Shown here piece by piece: positions 42,815 through 54,255 of a stretch of 64,000 nt of DNA. The first letter of the stretch is position 1; each line of letters begins with the position of its first letter. The notes under the pieces are model-generated. The model was not told the origin of the DNA, ran no database searches, and was given only the letters and a program-made list of their open reading frames with translations. Origin of the DNA: Letharia columbiana. Its lineage: Eukaryota; Ascomycota; Lecanoromycetes; Lecanorales; Parmeliaceae. The position numbers and the translations under genes were made by a program. The DNA lies in contig NW_023501084.1 in NCBI RefSeq assembly GCF_014066305.1, positions 62,001 through 126,000 on the forward strand, in the 5' to 3' direction.

Positions 42815-44307
42815 TTACGGTGGTGGCGTAGGGGTTTGTGTCTGCATGTACAGTCCCTCCATATGGTTGGCCTGCTGCTGTTGAGAAATGACTTCGCGCG
42901 CATAAAACTCAACCAGCATGGTTCCATACGCCTCTAGTTCGACTATGGGTACAGAAAGACGAAAATCATTCAAGAGAAGAAACTGTAATTCCAGGTGGTT
43001 TAGCTCGTTTAATGGTAGGCCGCCGACCTGCAACACATTAGTGGGATTTTGGAACAAGGTATTAGCGAATTCACCTTGGCATATCTGGAATTCGTGTAGA
43101 AGACGTCGGAGAAGAATTTGCTTGCGCAAGTGACTCCTGCAATGACGAGTCTATGTATGTTGAAGCTATCCACCACAAAATAGTGCGAAAGGTCGTAGGC
43201 GTCGGAATCAGGTATCGCGGAGGGCATCGAGGGCGAAGGCCTCACGGTTGAGTCCTGAGAGTCTGAACTATCGGAACCAGGAGGAGAAACTATGGTTGGT
43301 GCTCTGGGCGAAGAGTCGATTCCCGCTCCGCCTGGCGAAGAGTTGACCGCCGTCTCGCTCGAGCCGTTAGAGCTGACGCCACTCGGTACTCTCGAATGGC
43401 CCCTGCCATGCTGCCCATCGCCTGGCAATCTAGGCAGTGCTCCACTGTTGACCATTTCCGTCATGCGATCGAAATATATCAGCAGACTCAAAAAGACTTC
43501 GTATGTAGTCGGACAATACTTGTGGATGCGGCTGAGATAGCTTGCGATGGTGATGCTGGGTACATTTTTTCCATGGAAAGCGAGCACACTTGTAGCTTGC
43601 GGACTGAGCGCCGTCGTACCTTCTGGAGGCGGTATATTCCGATGTAGATTCTCATGTTGGCGATCATTTGTAGTGATGATCTTCGTCAAGAGTCCGGCTA
43701 CCATCTCAATGACATCTGTGACCGGCATTCCACTGATCTCGTACTGCTGCCCGCCATCCATCCTCCCTCGTAGAGAATGCCTGGATGGGTGGCGTGACCG
43801 GGTAAGGACTTCCTCACTGGCGAAGCTTTGTATGTGGCCGAGATCTCGAACCTTGATGCGGCTCGGCGAATTGACCGTTGACCCATTTAGAGACAACGTT
43901 GAGCGGTGTGTAGGCTCAAGGCGTGGTGACGGTGGAGGTATTGCCTCGGACTGAGACTCTTGCGGCATGAGGTGATTGCCGTCGTTGATATGTTGTTGCT
44001 CTTGGGGTGGGGCACCTCGCCAATGTATATGAGGCCCGTCAATGTGTGGTATTGATCGGACGTTCGCTGGTGAAGTAGGTTGGAGGGTATGAGACGATCT
44101 GCTATTCGAGGTGGGAGAGGGCGTGGCGGTAGGGTCATTTTGTAGATGCGAGACTTGTGACGGGGTTCGGAAGGGGTTAGATATCGCTGAAGACATCTGA
44201 TGCACGTCTCCAGATGCCATCACCGAGGGCAAGGGCACAAAGTCGGATATGAGTTCGCTGATGGTGCCATGTTCAAGGTCAGCTTGGGTTCTGCGAAAGG
44301 CTGGCAT
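42815..44307 (-). CDS. Pho80-like cyclin
   Basis: Two exons, 44307-43075 and 43027-42815, separated by a 47-bp GT-AG intron: 1446 nt, 481 residues. I took the ATG at 44307 (MPAFRRTQADLEHGTISELI); another in-frame ATG lies at 44220. About 190 disordered Ser/Pro-rich residues precede the cyclin box: VTDVIEMVAGLLTKIITTND, FHGKNVPSITIASYLSRIHK, EVFLSLLIYFDRM. A Ser/Gly-rich insert then interrupts the box. It resumes with FVVDSFNIHRLVIAGVTCAS, KFFSDVFYTNSRYAKVGGLP, LNELNHLELQFLLLNDFRLS. Cyclins of this PHO80/Pcl6-7 group activate Pho85-type kinases in phosphate and nutrient signalling. The insert inside the box is common in filamentous fungi. Confidence 0.9.
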
Positions 44308-45444
44308 GTACTCCGTATTACGAGGTGTAGGGGTGACGAAGACCAAAAGACGAGAACAACACACAAAGTGCTAAGGATGGGCAGAAGTTGGAACGATCAT
44401 ATTGTCGAAGCAACATTTGCATCACTCTCCTAAGCTTGAGGCTGAGAAGGAGATCGCGCAACACTACTTCCTCTTTTGGAGCTCCTTGCGGAGCGAGCTC
44501 ATGTCTGGACTGGAGGATCAAGACTCGGAAGAAAGCTGCCGTCTCACTCTCACCTGTAGGAGCATGCCTGGAGCGCCCGTTGCTCGAGAATATAGATATG
44601 TAGGCAATCAGTTGATACAAAGCGTTGAATTTACCTGGTATGGAGAAAGTGAAGGTGTATAAAGCGGTCTAATTACTTCTTAAGCCGTTATATTAATAGC
44701 AAGCAGGCCGAAATTAAAAGTCGACTTCACCAATTTCAGGGTTCCCGTTTGGCAACGCTGGCATGGGAACGACCGTACAACCTCGCCTTTACAGTCGCCG
44801 CTTTCACCGTCACCGAACAGCGCACCACCACCAATGAATTGTACTTTGGGTGAGGTATGCATAAAGCACTTCAAGCCTCTGTCCGTGCGTTCTGCTGCCA
44901 AAAGCATACAAGAGCTCGAGCGGTCATTTTCTACTCCTCCTGACGACGCTAGGATATGAAGAAGAGTCAACTAAGGTAGGTAGATATCTATTAAAACGCT
45001 CGAGCCAGAGCCGCTTGCCATTGTAGATCAATGATAAGATGGATAATTTGTCATGAGCTGATTGGCTCTCAGCTGTAATCTCGTTCAGTAAAGATGGTGA
45101 CGATGAACGCCAGAGTTTTGGTTGAAGCATCGACTGATAACATCATGTAATCAAGCCTATCGACCCAAGGAACGTACGCACAGTAGTGAGGACTTCTTTT
45201 CGCCTGCTTTCTGGTGAAGTGATCATTCCACCCTTGAAAAATGCGGACACCTTGTCAGCTGGGCAATCTCCGTCTCGAAAGCTAAGCTCATCTTTTTCAA
45301 CTCTGAGATACCCACAAGACTGTTCCAACATTGACATTCTAATTACAAGATCTGACACCTTTCCTTCTCCTTTCCTTAACATCGAAGAGTCACGATCTCG
45401 GTCTCAGGTCTCGAGGCGGAGCTAGTCCACAGTCACATCCATAC
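44308..45444. other. Intergenic, no gene recognised
   Basis: Upstream of the cyclin (minus) and the F-box gene (plus), which diverge here. Short frames only. Confidence 0.4.
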
Positions 45445-46922
45445 TATGGAGTGTTTACCCCCCGAACTCATGGCTCAAGTCTGCAGTCTTTCTGATACCA
45501 GGTCACTGAAGAAGACTCGCCTTGTCAACACTATCTTCGCCCAAGTTGCAGCCCAATACTTGTTCGAAAGGACTGCGCCTCAAATTCATTCCGAGATATT
45601 TTGACAAGTCTACAGAGGTAGCATTTCACCCTACGCTACGGTTCCATGTCCGTACACTTTACTTTGACCGCGACATCCTCGATGAAAATTTTGCGGAATA
45701 CGAGACCTGGGAAGCGACTATCGACACGCGCGAGCTCGCAACTACCGGAGACACACGGGCAAAGAACCCTGAAGAAGCACGATGGCAGTGCTCGCAGGCC
45801 GACCTGGATCGTTCTCACACCAACTTTTGCCGCCTTCTTGCCTCGCAAAGGGCACTTTTCGATGGCCGGATGGACCTCATAGTACTGTCAGCAGCTCTTC
45901 CCATGTTGCAAAACTTGCGAACAATAGAGTCGATTGAGAAAGCATTTCGAAATGGAGCTGTAGCCACGCCTTACGATTCAATTGCAGGCCATGAGAAGGA
46001 TTGGGTCCCAATACTGTCGGATCTGCAGACCGAGACACTCCTGCCAACGCCTTTCATTGACCTTTCCCTATCAACACAGCCGGAAACCGCACGACCGCTA
46101 GCCCCATTAATCTCCGGTCTGGGACTCGCTCGAAGGCAGCTACGGACCAAAGAATTACGTCGGATCCCTTGGAGTTTCTGGAAGCAAGAAGGTCCTTCAG
46201 GGTTTGAGCATGGTGTGCGGTCACATATTCATGCCGCTTTCCGGTATCTAGAGAGCTTAGACGTCCAATTTGTGGTTGGGTTTTACGACCTTGAAGTCTC
46301 TCTACAGGGTCTGATGCCTCCTTCAGCCAACAATTTTATTGGAGCAGCTCCAGGACTTCGACTGCTAGACCTCACATTTCTGTGTTATGAGGAGGATGAT
46401 GATGGGGCAGGTTTTGGTGATGCAAACTGGGGAACGCTTCCCCGCACGGGACAGGTATTCGCGACAGTGAACCTACCTAATCTGGCTATATTTCGCCTTT
46501 GGTCTTGCATACTGACCGAGGAAATCCTGATTGATTTCATCAGACGTCACAGCACAACGTTGAAGGAAATCAGCATGAGTTCCGTGCGTCTCGACAACAG
46601 ATCAGTTGAGTCTACTTCATGGGAGGAGACGTTGAAGCAGATCGCTCCTACCTTATTTTCGGATTGGGTTAAGCTGAGATGGCTTTGGAGTGACGACGTT
46701 GAGGACGTCATCGGAGCAGGGGACCCTAACGATGAGGCATTCAGTTCTCGTCATGCAGCATATTGCCAAAGTCTGGCGGATTTCTTGTGCAACAGAGAGG
46801 CCGGGCGGAACGTCCTAGGGTCCTCGACTTCGCGAGACCGACTGGGTGAATCCCTCAAAATCCCTTCGGGTGGGGGGTGGGGAAGCTGGATATCCGAGCA
46901 ATACATAGACGAAATTCCGTGA
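45445..46922 (+). CDS. F-box-like protein with an N-terminal frameshift
   Basis: The ATG at 45445 opens an F-box-like segment (MECLPPELMAQVCSLSDTRS, LKKTRLVNTIFAQVAAQYLF). That frame ends at 45603. The downstream frame, open from 45522 to 46922, continues with LRLKFIPRYFDKSTEVAFHP and LRFHVRTLYFDRDILDENFA. The frame must change near 45565-45572 (around TTCGAAAGGACTGCG), with no room for an intron. The 400-residue C-terminal part has the LRR-like, poorly conserved pattern of fungal F-box proteins (SSVRLDNRSVESTSW). F-box proteins recruit substrates to SCF ubiquitin ligases. Either the gene is broken at the 5' end or there is a 1-bp sequence error. Confidence 0.65.
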
Positions 46923-47071
46923 GACCAGACAGTTAGGAGAGGACTGAGAAGGAAAGCGAAAACATATCGCCTGGAGCATATCTCTCCAGGACATTAGGAA
47001 ATGTCGAAGAGGAGGTTTGCACAAATCAATCATTGAGATGAATGTCTAAAGCTCCTATGCTTTCGTCCACG

Positions 47072-47905
47072 TCATTTCGTACCTGGCCCCTTGTAACCCT
47101 GATCTGGTAGATACAGATGCCTCACCGCCCCCTCATTCGTCAGCACCACCAGCCTTATTACGCCTCCTGAGGACCCGTCCCACTTTATCGCTTCCCTCAA
47201 CGCCCCCTTCACGAAGTCCACCCCTTCTGCCTCGCTCATGCCCTCTTTCCAATACGAGTCACAGTATCCGTAAATGTATGTACTTCCCGAACCACCGATA
47301 GCGTACGATTGCTTGTGCAAGCTGCCTCCCAAAGGGATACTGTAAACCGACCCGCCATGTCTCGGATCGTACCCTGCAATGATCATCCCCGCACTGCATT
47401 CCAGTCCCCAGAATTAGCTCTCTCTCGTTCCACCGCACCTCCATTTCCAAGCATCACCCACCTCAGCTGGTCCTTGTTATCATAGCACAGCTCCTGAAAC
47501 AACGCCGCCGCCGTCTGCGTCGTCGGCTGCTCCTCGTTCGCGGTCCCGTACATGCCCAGGTGGTAGTCGACGATGTCGGCCACGGCTTGCGTGTCGGCGG
47601 CCGAGCCGGACCGGCAGCACCAGATCGTGTCGTGCACCTGGGTCAGTTTGTCGGTGACGCGGTTGGCGATGTAGGCGCCGGTGGTGGTGCGGGAGTCGGC
47701 GCCGAGGATGACGCCTTGGGAGAAGGTGATGGCCATGCTGGTGGGAACGGGGGGGATTAGAGGAGGGTGGAGAGGGGAGGGGGAGGGGGGAGATGGGGGA
47801 GTACATTGATGTTCCGAGGCTGGAGAGGAGGGGTTAGTGATGCGCGGTGGGGGGAATTGGAGGTCGGAGTGCTGACTTTACTTCTCCTGTCTTTAGATGA
47901 TTCAT
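47072..47905 (-). CDS. PRE3: 20S proteasome subunit beta1 (Pre3/PSMB6)
   Basis: Caspase-like catalytic subunit of the 20S proteasome. Exons 47905-47877, 47819-47805 (15 nt), 47737-47462 and 47393-47072 give 642 nt, 213 residues, against 215 in yeast. The propeptide ([12 protein letters not shown]) ends at the Gly-Thr autocleavage site. The nucleophile is the Thr of [12 protein letters not shown]. Asp17 ([12 protein letters not shown]) and Lys33 ([10 protein letters not shown]) are present, as is [18 protein letters not shown]. The C-terminal half has [40 protein letters not shown], and ends [13 protein letters not shown]. Phases fit at every junction, including the micro-exon. An upstream ATG (MVMPTGTLSE, near 48010) could add a further 5' exon but is not needed. 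Confidence 0.95.
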
Positions 47906-48508
47906 GTCGATATGTATGCCGTCTGTTTAGAGCTGTCAGCTTCATTCTGCAGGTCTTAAAGTAAGCTCGGAGATAGCACCTTCACTCAGCGTCCCCGTTG
48001 GCATCACCATGGTGAAGAACAGTCTCTCGAGTACGTAGCTTGGTCAAGTATTATAGTAGACTATGAGTAAAATGGAATCAGTCAGCTATTTTGACGTGTG
48101 GCACTTGGAGAAACGGAAATCAACCTCTACCAGGCAGCTTGGACGCGTTGAAGCTTCGGGTGGCGCTTGGCGGCTAGCGCGCGTACTCCTCAGCGGCAAC
48201 TGGACTCCTTGGCTTTGTTCTCGACTTTCTTGGGTAGTGATATGTATCTGACCGACTTGCCGACGTTTCTCGTTTCTCGTTCCTCATCTTCTTGTGATCA
48301 GGAACTAGATCTGGCGTTAGTTGGAAAAGTAATGCCATGTTTGACTAGGCCCGCACCAACAACTAAGCTGCATTATTACTTCTCTGAACGAAATACTCCT
48401 GTTGTTCTTCGTTGGGAAGTCGCTAAACCGTTGTAAAGCAAACATCGATTTTAATTCGATCAGTTTCTCAGCGGCTGAAGTCCGTGCACTATTCTTCTCA
48501 GCCTTCAA
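47906..48508. promoter_or_regulatory. Bidirectional intergenic region beta1/Bem46
   Basis: The proteasome gene (minus) and the Bem46 gene (plus) diverge from this 600-bp segment. No specific proteasome-associated control element was identified by eye. Confidence 0.4.
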
Positions 48509-49527
48509 ATGGCTTCTTACCTGTCATATTTGCGTTTGCCGGCAATGGCATCATCTGGCATCGCCTTTTTAGCAAGCGGACTGTTATACTACAAGCAAAA
48601 CGAGCTTATATATCCACGGTATCTGCCATCAGGCGCGAATACTGATGAAGGTGTCCCACGTCCGACACAGTTTGGGATTTCTGAGTACGAAGACCTGCGG
48701 CTTTCTACGCCGGATGGAGAGACTCTTGGGGCTTTCTTTATTCGACCCTCCAACAAAGGACTTGCGCAAAATGTCACAATTCTCATGTTCCATGGGAATG
48801 CTGGCAACATTGGACATCGGGTTCCCATCGCCAAGATCTTGGAGGAGAATGTCGGTTGCAACGTTCTCATGCTTGAATACAGAGGCTATGGCATGTCAAC
48901 TGGAACTCCTAATGAAGAAGGTCTGATGATCGATGCACAAACGGCTCTTGATTATATCCGCAACAGAAAGGACATTAAGGGTACCAAGATCGTGGTCTAT
49001 GGCCAAAGCCTGGGTGGAGCTGTTGCGATTCAACTTGTGGCAAAGAATCAAGAGGCCCATGATGTGATTGGTTTAATTTTGGAGAACACTTTCACTTCGA
49101 TAAGAAAATTAATCCCCAGGTTGTCACTCCACGCTGTCTCCTTGCCACCATTGCTGACTGTATGTAGTGCTTTTCCACCCGCGAAATACATTGCTTGGCT
49201 ATGCCATCAGTATTGGCCAAGCGAAGATATTCTCCCTCAGATTACCGAAGTCCCCATCCTGTTTATTAGTGGTTTGAAGGACGAGATCATTCCGTAAGCA
49301 GCCTCCACAAACGGACAGCTCATTCAATAGACTGGAGCTGATCGAGTCGCTTATCGTCTAGGCCATCTCATATGAAAAAGCTCCTATCCGTGTGCCGAGC
49401 AAAAAGCATAACTTGGCGCACCATACCCAATGGCTCTCACAACAATACAGTGGCCGAGCCAGATTATTTCCAGTTCATCTTTGACTTCATCAAGGAGAAG
49501 GCATTGGGGAACACTGATTTATTTTGA
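48509..49527 (+). CDS. Bem46/ABHD13-type alpha/beta hydrolase
   Basis: Exons 48509-49119, 49168-49293 and 49362-49527 give 903 nt, 300 residues. An N-terminal membrane anchor (SSGIAFLASGLLYY) is followed by the family's YPRYLPSGA segment and an alpha/beta hydrolase fold: ILMFHGNAGNIGHR, VLMLEYRGYGMSTG, nucleophile elbow VYGQSLGGAVAIQL (Ser of GQSLGG), acid Asp in FISGLKDEIIP, His in IPNGSHNNT. Bem46 proteins sit at the ER and plasma membrane in polarised fungal cells and affect ascospore germination and growth; the substrate is unknown. Both introns fit in phase. Confidence 0.95.
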
Positions 49528-50097
49528 TACCCTAGTCCTGTCTTTATTTCTGTTGTCCTTGTGATCAGGCACTGATTCAGGAGGAGACTTAAAGCAGTGA
49601 ACATAATGAGTCGACAGCGCGGTAGCGCAACTTGTACGCAGACAGAACGAGGCGAATACTCGATGAATTGATTGTAGTCATATAATGTGTAATGAATCTG
49701 GACCCCTCCGCTCAACGGATGAAGCCTCAGGCCAAGTGATGGACTCAGCCACTGGCTGAATCATAAGTAGTAGAGGAAAGAACAAATGCAGTTGCAGCAT
49801 GTGACTCATAGAGTAAAGTAAGTAGAAGATTAGGAGTTTGATGCGTCATCCAATTTAGCGGAAAGCGATGAAAAACGGGGCCTGTGCCACTCCAGTTCCT
49901 CCCCCTATCTCCCGCACCGGAGTCCCTTTCTTGTGTTCTCGTCAGTAAGACTGAATTCATGAAGCCTCAAAATAACTATAGTAACATCTCCTTTGGAACA
50001 TCTCTGTTGGCCAGCAGCACACTTGACCCGATATTGGTGCTTGCTGCCCGCCATTCATCACCTACAGCATAGCCACCTGCCAATCTGTACTCCAGTC
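49528..50097. other. Intergenic between Bem46 and NFX1-like genes
   Basis: 3' flank of Bem46 and promoter of the next gene, same strand. No gene recognised. Confidence 0.4.
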
Positions 50098-53000
50098 ATG
50101 GCTTCAGTTGATTCAGCACCTATCACACATTTGCCCAACCCAACACCGCAACGCAGGAGGCCACGGTGGGGTGGCAACAATCCGTCGGCTCACAGAGGTG
50201 GACAGAATCTGGGCAGGACCACTCAAATCCCAGAGACAAACGGCTCTTCTTCTCGACTAATCAACCAATCATTGGCACTAAGACCAGCTTCTGTAGCACC
50301 ACCTTCGATACCATCTTCTACCGAGCCTTCAAGTGCTGAAGCTTCGACAAATGAAAATGGTCATTCAGGCAATGCAAGAGGGCGGAGGCCAAGGGGTCGA
50401 GGCAGAGGGAGAGGAACAGGCAGAGGAGGAGAAGTCCGTGGAGGCGGAGCGCCTGCAGATGCTTCTGGAACGAATGCGAATGGGCATGGCTACGGTCATG
50501 ATGGGCTGCGCGATGGACACAGCCAGGGAACAGTCCTCGGGTCTGGTAGACATTTTCGCGGAGCATTGACCCAGGAGGAGCTCACATCAACGCAGAATGT
50601 ATCTACCTTGCAAGCAGATGCACCAGAGTTTCACCCAGGTCAACGACATCAACAACGGCTCATTAATACTAGAGGTGGAAAGACGGCCCAACCCAACCAA
50701 CGCCAGCCTCAAACAAAAGCACCGCGTGCAAGGAGGCAGTCAATCCCCAAGTCCTCGGCTCCCGATATTGCTACACGCACACACGAAGATATCACTAACG
50801 GGATCTACGAATGCCCTATATGTACGAATGAGGTAGCTCGCAATTCCAAGGTCTGGTCTTGCAAGACATGCTGGACTGTATTTCATCTGAGTTGTATCAA
50901 GAAATGGTCGACCAACGAAGGCTCAACCCAAGCTCAGCGGCGAAACGAGAATGGAGACCTTCCTCCTCCAAGACAATGGAGATGCCCTGGATGCAACTTG
51001 CCTAAGGATGTTCTGCCCTCTAATTACACATGTTGGTGCACGAAGGAAGCGGACCCGCAACCCATTCCTGGGATACCGCCTCACTCGTGTGGACAAACTT
51101 GTGGCAATCACAGAATTCTACCAAAGAAATGTCCTCATCCCTGCGAGCTACTGTGTCATGCCGGTCCATGTCCTCCTTGTTCACACATAGGTCCTCTTCA
51201 AAGTTGCTTTTGCGGCAAAAGGTCAAACTCGAGGAGATGCGTGGACACGAATTACGACAGAGGCTGGAGTTGTGGGGAGGTATGTGGGGATCTCTTACCA
51301 TGTGGTGAGCATACATGCCGGAAACCATGTCACGAGGGTTTGTGCGGCGCTTGTGAGGTTCCTATGGACTGCCGTTGCTATTGTGGTAAGGACAAGCGAA
51401 CGATTGTCTGTTGCGAACGCGGTGATGAAAGAAAAAGTAAGCGAATACTGGAGGCTGGAGATGATTCTACGAACGCCGAGGAGTGGACTGGGACGTTCAA
51501 TTGTGGGAATGGGTGTCAGAGAGAATACGATTGCGGCAAACACACCTGCCAAAAGAGATGCCATCCGCAGGAGCTCACAACGCCACATTGTCCTCGGTCC
51601 CCAGATGTCGTATCTCACTGCCCCTGTGGAAAGACCTTGCTGAACGACGTGTCTTGCGCCTCCAGAGAGACGTGCGAGGATCCAATCCCGAACTGCGACA
51701 AGACATGTTTGAAGAAGCTTCCTTGTGGTCACTCGTGTCGGCAGACTTGTCATGCAGATGATTGTATGCCCTGTCTCATGACAGTGAAGATCTTGTGTCG
51801 CTGCGGCCGCACCCAATCCTCCACTGTATGCCATCAAGGAAGCGAAGAGCGACCGCAATGCATGAGAGCTTGCAGAGCCACCATGAACTGTGGTCGTCAT
51901 GAGTGTGGCGAGAGATGCTGTTCTGGCGAAAAGAAGGCAGCAGAACGCCAGGCTACGAAACGCAAACTTCGACCTCTAGGAGCTTCGCGCATTGTTGATG
52001 AGGGTATCGAAGCCGAGCATATCTGCACTCGCTCTTGTGGGCGGATGCTGAAGTGCGGAAATCACACCTGTCCAGAGCTCTGTCATAAGGGACCATGTGG
52101 GAGTTGTCGAGAAGCTATCTTCGATGAAATTAGCTGTCACTGTGGCAAGACTGTACTTCAACCTCCTTTGCCTTGTGGAACTTCCCCACCTCCCTGCCGA
52201 TTTGACTGTGAGCGTCCGAGGGACTGTGGTCATCCAAGGGTACCACACAGCTGCCATGGCGACGACGAAACTTGCCCCAAATGTCCTTTTCTCGCACAGA
52301 AACCTTGCTTATGTGGAAAGAAGACGCTGAAGAACCAGCCTTGCTGGCTTTCGGAGGTCCGATGTGGGGAGGTCTGCGGAAGGAAACTGAAATGTGGTTC
52401 CCACTTTTGCCGAAAACAGTGCCATCGACCTGGGGAGTGTGAAGATGTTGTAAAAATGTGTCAGCAAGCTTGCGGTAAAGCAAAGAAGGCATGTGGCCAC
52501 CCTTGTGAAGAGCAGTGCCATGCCCCTTCATCCTGCCGCGAAGACAAGCCTTGCCAGAACAGGATGTTCATTACATGCGAATGTCAACATTTGAAGCAAG
52601 AGGTGAAGTGTAATGCTTCCAAGACGAGCGAAGGAAACACCGGGAAGAGTCTGGAATGTGACGATGAGTGCGCAAGGCTTGCCAGAAATCATAAGCTGGC
52701 CCTAGCGCTCAACATCGACCCAGAGGCCCATAAGGACGACCACATCCCGTACTCCAATGACACTTTGAAGATGTTCCGAGAGAATGTCAAATGGGGCCAG
52801 ACGCAGGAAAGGGAAATTAGAGTATTTGCTGCAGATGAGGCTGAAAAACGGCTACGCTTCAAGCCAATGCCACCCCATCAGCGAGCTTTCCTACACTCTC
52901 TTTCCGTCGACTTTGGTTTTGACAGCGAAAGTATGGATCCCGAACCACACCGCCACGTTGCTGTTTTCAAGACACCACGATTCGTCATGGCACCTATGAA

Positions 53001-53685
53001 GACTCTCGCTGAGTCCGTCCGCATTCGTAGCTCCGCAGAGGCTTCTAGCAATCCCGTAGCAGAGACTCAAAGGAAGTTGCAAGCTAACAACGAAACTTAC
53101 AATGGGTTTTTGTTAAGTAATCCGCGGTTTGGTCTTACGCTAGAAGAATTGCGCGCAGACTGTGCTGCAAGCTTGGACTCAACGCCCGGCCTATCATACG
53201 ACATTTCATTTCTACCAAGCGAAGAGATTGTCATCAAGGCTCGACCGGCCTCGTCTTCGACAGTCATTCAGTCCTCCGCAATTGAGGCCGCCATCAAAGC
53301 GTTGAAAGCATCGCTCTCAGCTTCCATCTCCTCTAGGCATCTTGCAACTTCGATCCAACTTTGCTCACTGGACAACTCACTCAACATCACACGACGAGAA
53401 ATGGATGATCCCGCCAACAACGGCGGATGGAGCCAGGTGGCAGCCAAAGCCGCGGCACCTAGGACGGCGCCTAGGCAAACCGTCGTCGGAGAGAAGAGTG
53501 TATACACAGTCCTGGGAAGCAAGCTCCGAGACGCAAAGAAAAAGAAAGAGGAGATGAAGAAAGCAAAGGAGAGCGAAGTCGTCGTAGACGATTGGGAGGA
53601 GGAGATGAGGAAGCAAGAAGAGGCCGAAGAGCAAGCCGTGACTGACCCTCGGAGTCATAAGGATGTTCCGCATGCTGGCTCATGA
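50098..53685 (+). CDS. NFX1-type zinc-finger protein (FAP1-like) with R3H region
   Basis: I start at the ATG at 50098 (MASVDSAPITHLPNP), the first ATG in the frame; 1195 residues, no intron. An RG-rich N-terminus precedes a RING/PHD-like domain near residue 237 (YECPICTNEVARNSKVWSCK, WTVFHLSCIKKW, RQWRCPGCNLP). A long array of NFX1 fingers fills about residues 310-840, with repeated CG..C...CH.G.C..C patterns such as CGNHTCPELCHKGPCGSC, CGSHFCRKQCHRPGEC and CGHPCEEQCHAPSSC. An R3H-type region follows (KMFRENVKWGQTQEREIRVF, MPPHQRAFLHSLSVDFGFDS, residues about 880-970). A coiled Lys/Glu-rich C-terminus ends at 53685. Yeast Fap1 binds Fpr1; animal NF-X1 is a transcription repressor with E3 activity. 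Confidence 0.95.
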   Translation: MASVDSAPITHLPNPTPQRRRPRWGGNNPSAHRGGQNLGRTTQIPETNGSSSRLINQSLALRPASVAPPSIPSSTEPSSAEASTNENGHSGNARGRRPRGRGRGRGTGRGGEVRGGGAPADASGTNANGHGYGHDGLRDGHSQGTVLGSGRHFRGALTQEELTSTQNVSTLQADAPEFHPGQRHQQRLINTRGGKTAQPNQRQPQTKAPRARRQSIPKSSAPDIATRTHEDITNGIYECPICTNEVARNSKVWSCKTCWTVFHLSCIKKWSTNEGSTQAQRRNENGDLPPPRQWRCPGCNLPKDVLPSNYTCWCTKEADPQPIPGIPPHSCGQTCGNHRILPKKCPHPCELLCHAGPCPPCSHIGPLQSCFCGKRSNSRRCVDTNYDRGWSCGEVCGDLLPCGEHTCRKPCHEGLCGACEVPMDCRCYCGKDKRTIVCCERGDERKSKRILEAGDDSTNAEEWTGTFNCGNGCQREYDCGKHTCQKRCHPQELTTPHCPRSPDVVSHCPCGKTLLNDVSCASRETCEDPIPNCDKTCLKKLPCGHSCRQTCHADDCMPCLMTVKILCRCGRTQSSTVCHQGSEERPQCMRACRATMNCGRHECGERCCSGEKKAAERQATKRKLRPLGASRIVDEGIEAEHICTRSCGRMLKCGNHTCPELCHKGPCGSCREAIFDEISCHCGKTVLQPPLPCGTSPPPCRFDCERPRDCGHPRVPHSCHGDDETCPKCPFLAQKPCLCGKKTLKNQPCWLSEVRCGEVCGRKLKCGSHFCRKQCHRPGECEDVVKMCQQACGKAKKACGHPCEEQCHAPSSCREDKPCQNRMFITCECQHLKQEVKCNASKTSEGNTGKSLECDDECARLARNHKLALALNIDPEAHKDDHIPYSNDTLKMFRENVKWGQTQEREIRVFAADEAEKRLRFKPMPPHQRAFLHSLSVDFGFDSESMDPEPHRHVAVFKTPRFVMAPMKTLAESVRIRSSAEASSNPVAETQRKLQANNETYNGFLLSNPRFGLTLEELRADCAASLDSTPGLSYDISFLPSEEIVIKARPASSSTVIQSSAIEAAIKALKASLSASISSRHLATSIQLCSLDNSLNITRREMDDPANNGGWSQVAAKAAAPRTAPRQTVVGEKSVYTVLGSKLRDAKKKKEEMKKAKESEVVVDDWEEEMRKQEEAEEQAVTDPRSHKDVPHAGS

Positions 53686-54255
53686 CTGCGCACTCGTCGA
53701 CGAGAGGGACGCAATGGCGCCGGAAGGGAAGGAGACAGACGTCCACAGTCACGGAGTAGAAGATGCAGGAGCAGGCCGTCGTACTACACCCAGCCGTCGG
53801 TGGATGCGACAGGCTGACTGACCTCTGATGCAAATAGTCTCAAACAGTCAAAGAACGTCAATGGGCCGGTTGGGAACCCGTACTGGCGAAGCTTCAGCTT
53901 CACGTGAGTACCAAAAGGGGCCACCACTGCTTTTTTCTTGCCTCGCTCGGGAATATACACCGTGTACTATACGCTAAATACTCCTCCCCCACAAAAGCTA
54001 AGCTAGCAATTTCAATGTATACCCACTGCGGTCAAATCACCATCATCCATCCTTCCGGCACCGATTCCAAACACCGCCGTCCATTGCCTTGCTTCATAAT
54101 CTCCCTCTCAGTATCTTAATATTCTGCCCTCCACCTCGTACCATCGCCCATTCCGAACGCCAGATCATCCGACCTCTTCCTAGCCATGTCCAGTACGTTT
54201 CATCTTGGACGGTGTCAGTATGTGTGCATTGCGGAATGGGTGTGTTGATTACGTG
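53686..54255. other. Intergenic, no gene recognised
   Basis: 3' flank of the NFX1-like gene. Pyrimidine-rich around 54000-54200. No supported gene. Confidence 0.35.

Noticed and set aside
50318..51900. Several 80-200 codon frames within the NFX1-like gene
   Set aside because: Antisense or shifted shadows of the cysteine-repeat coding sequence.
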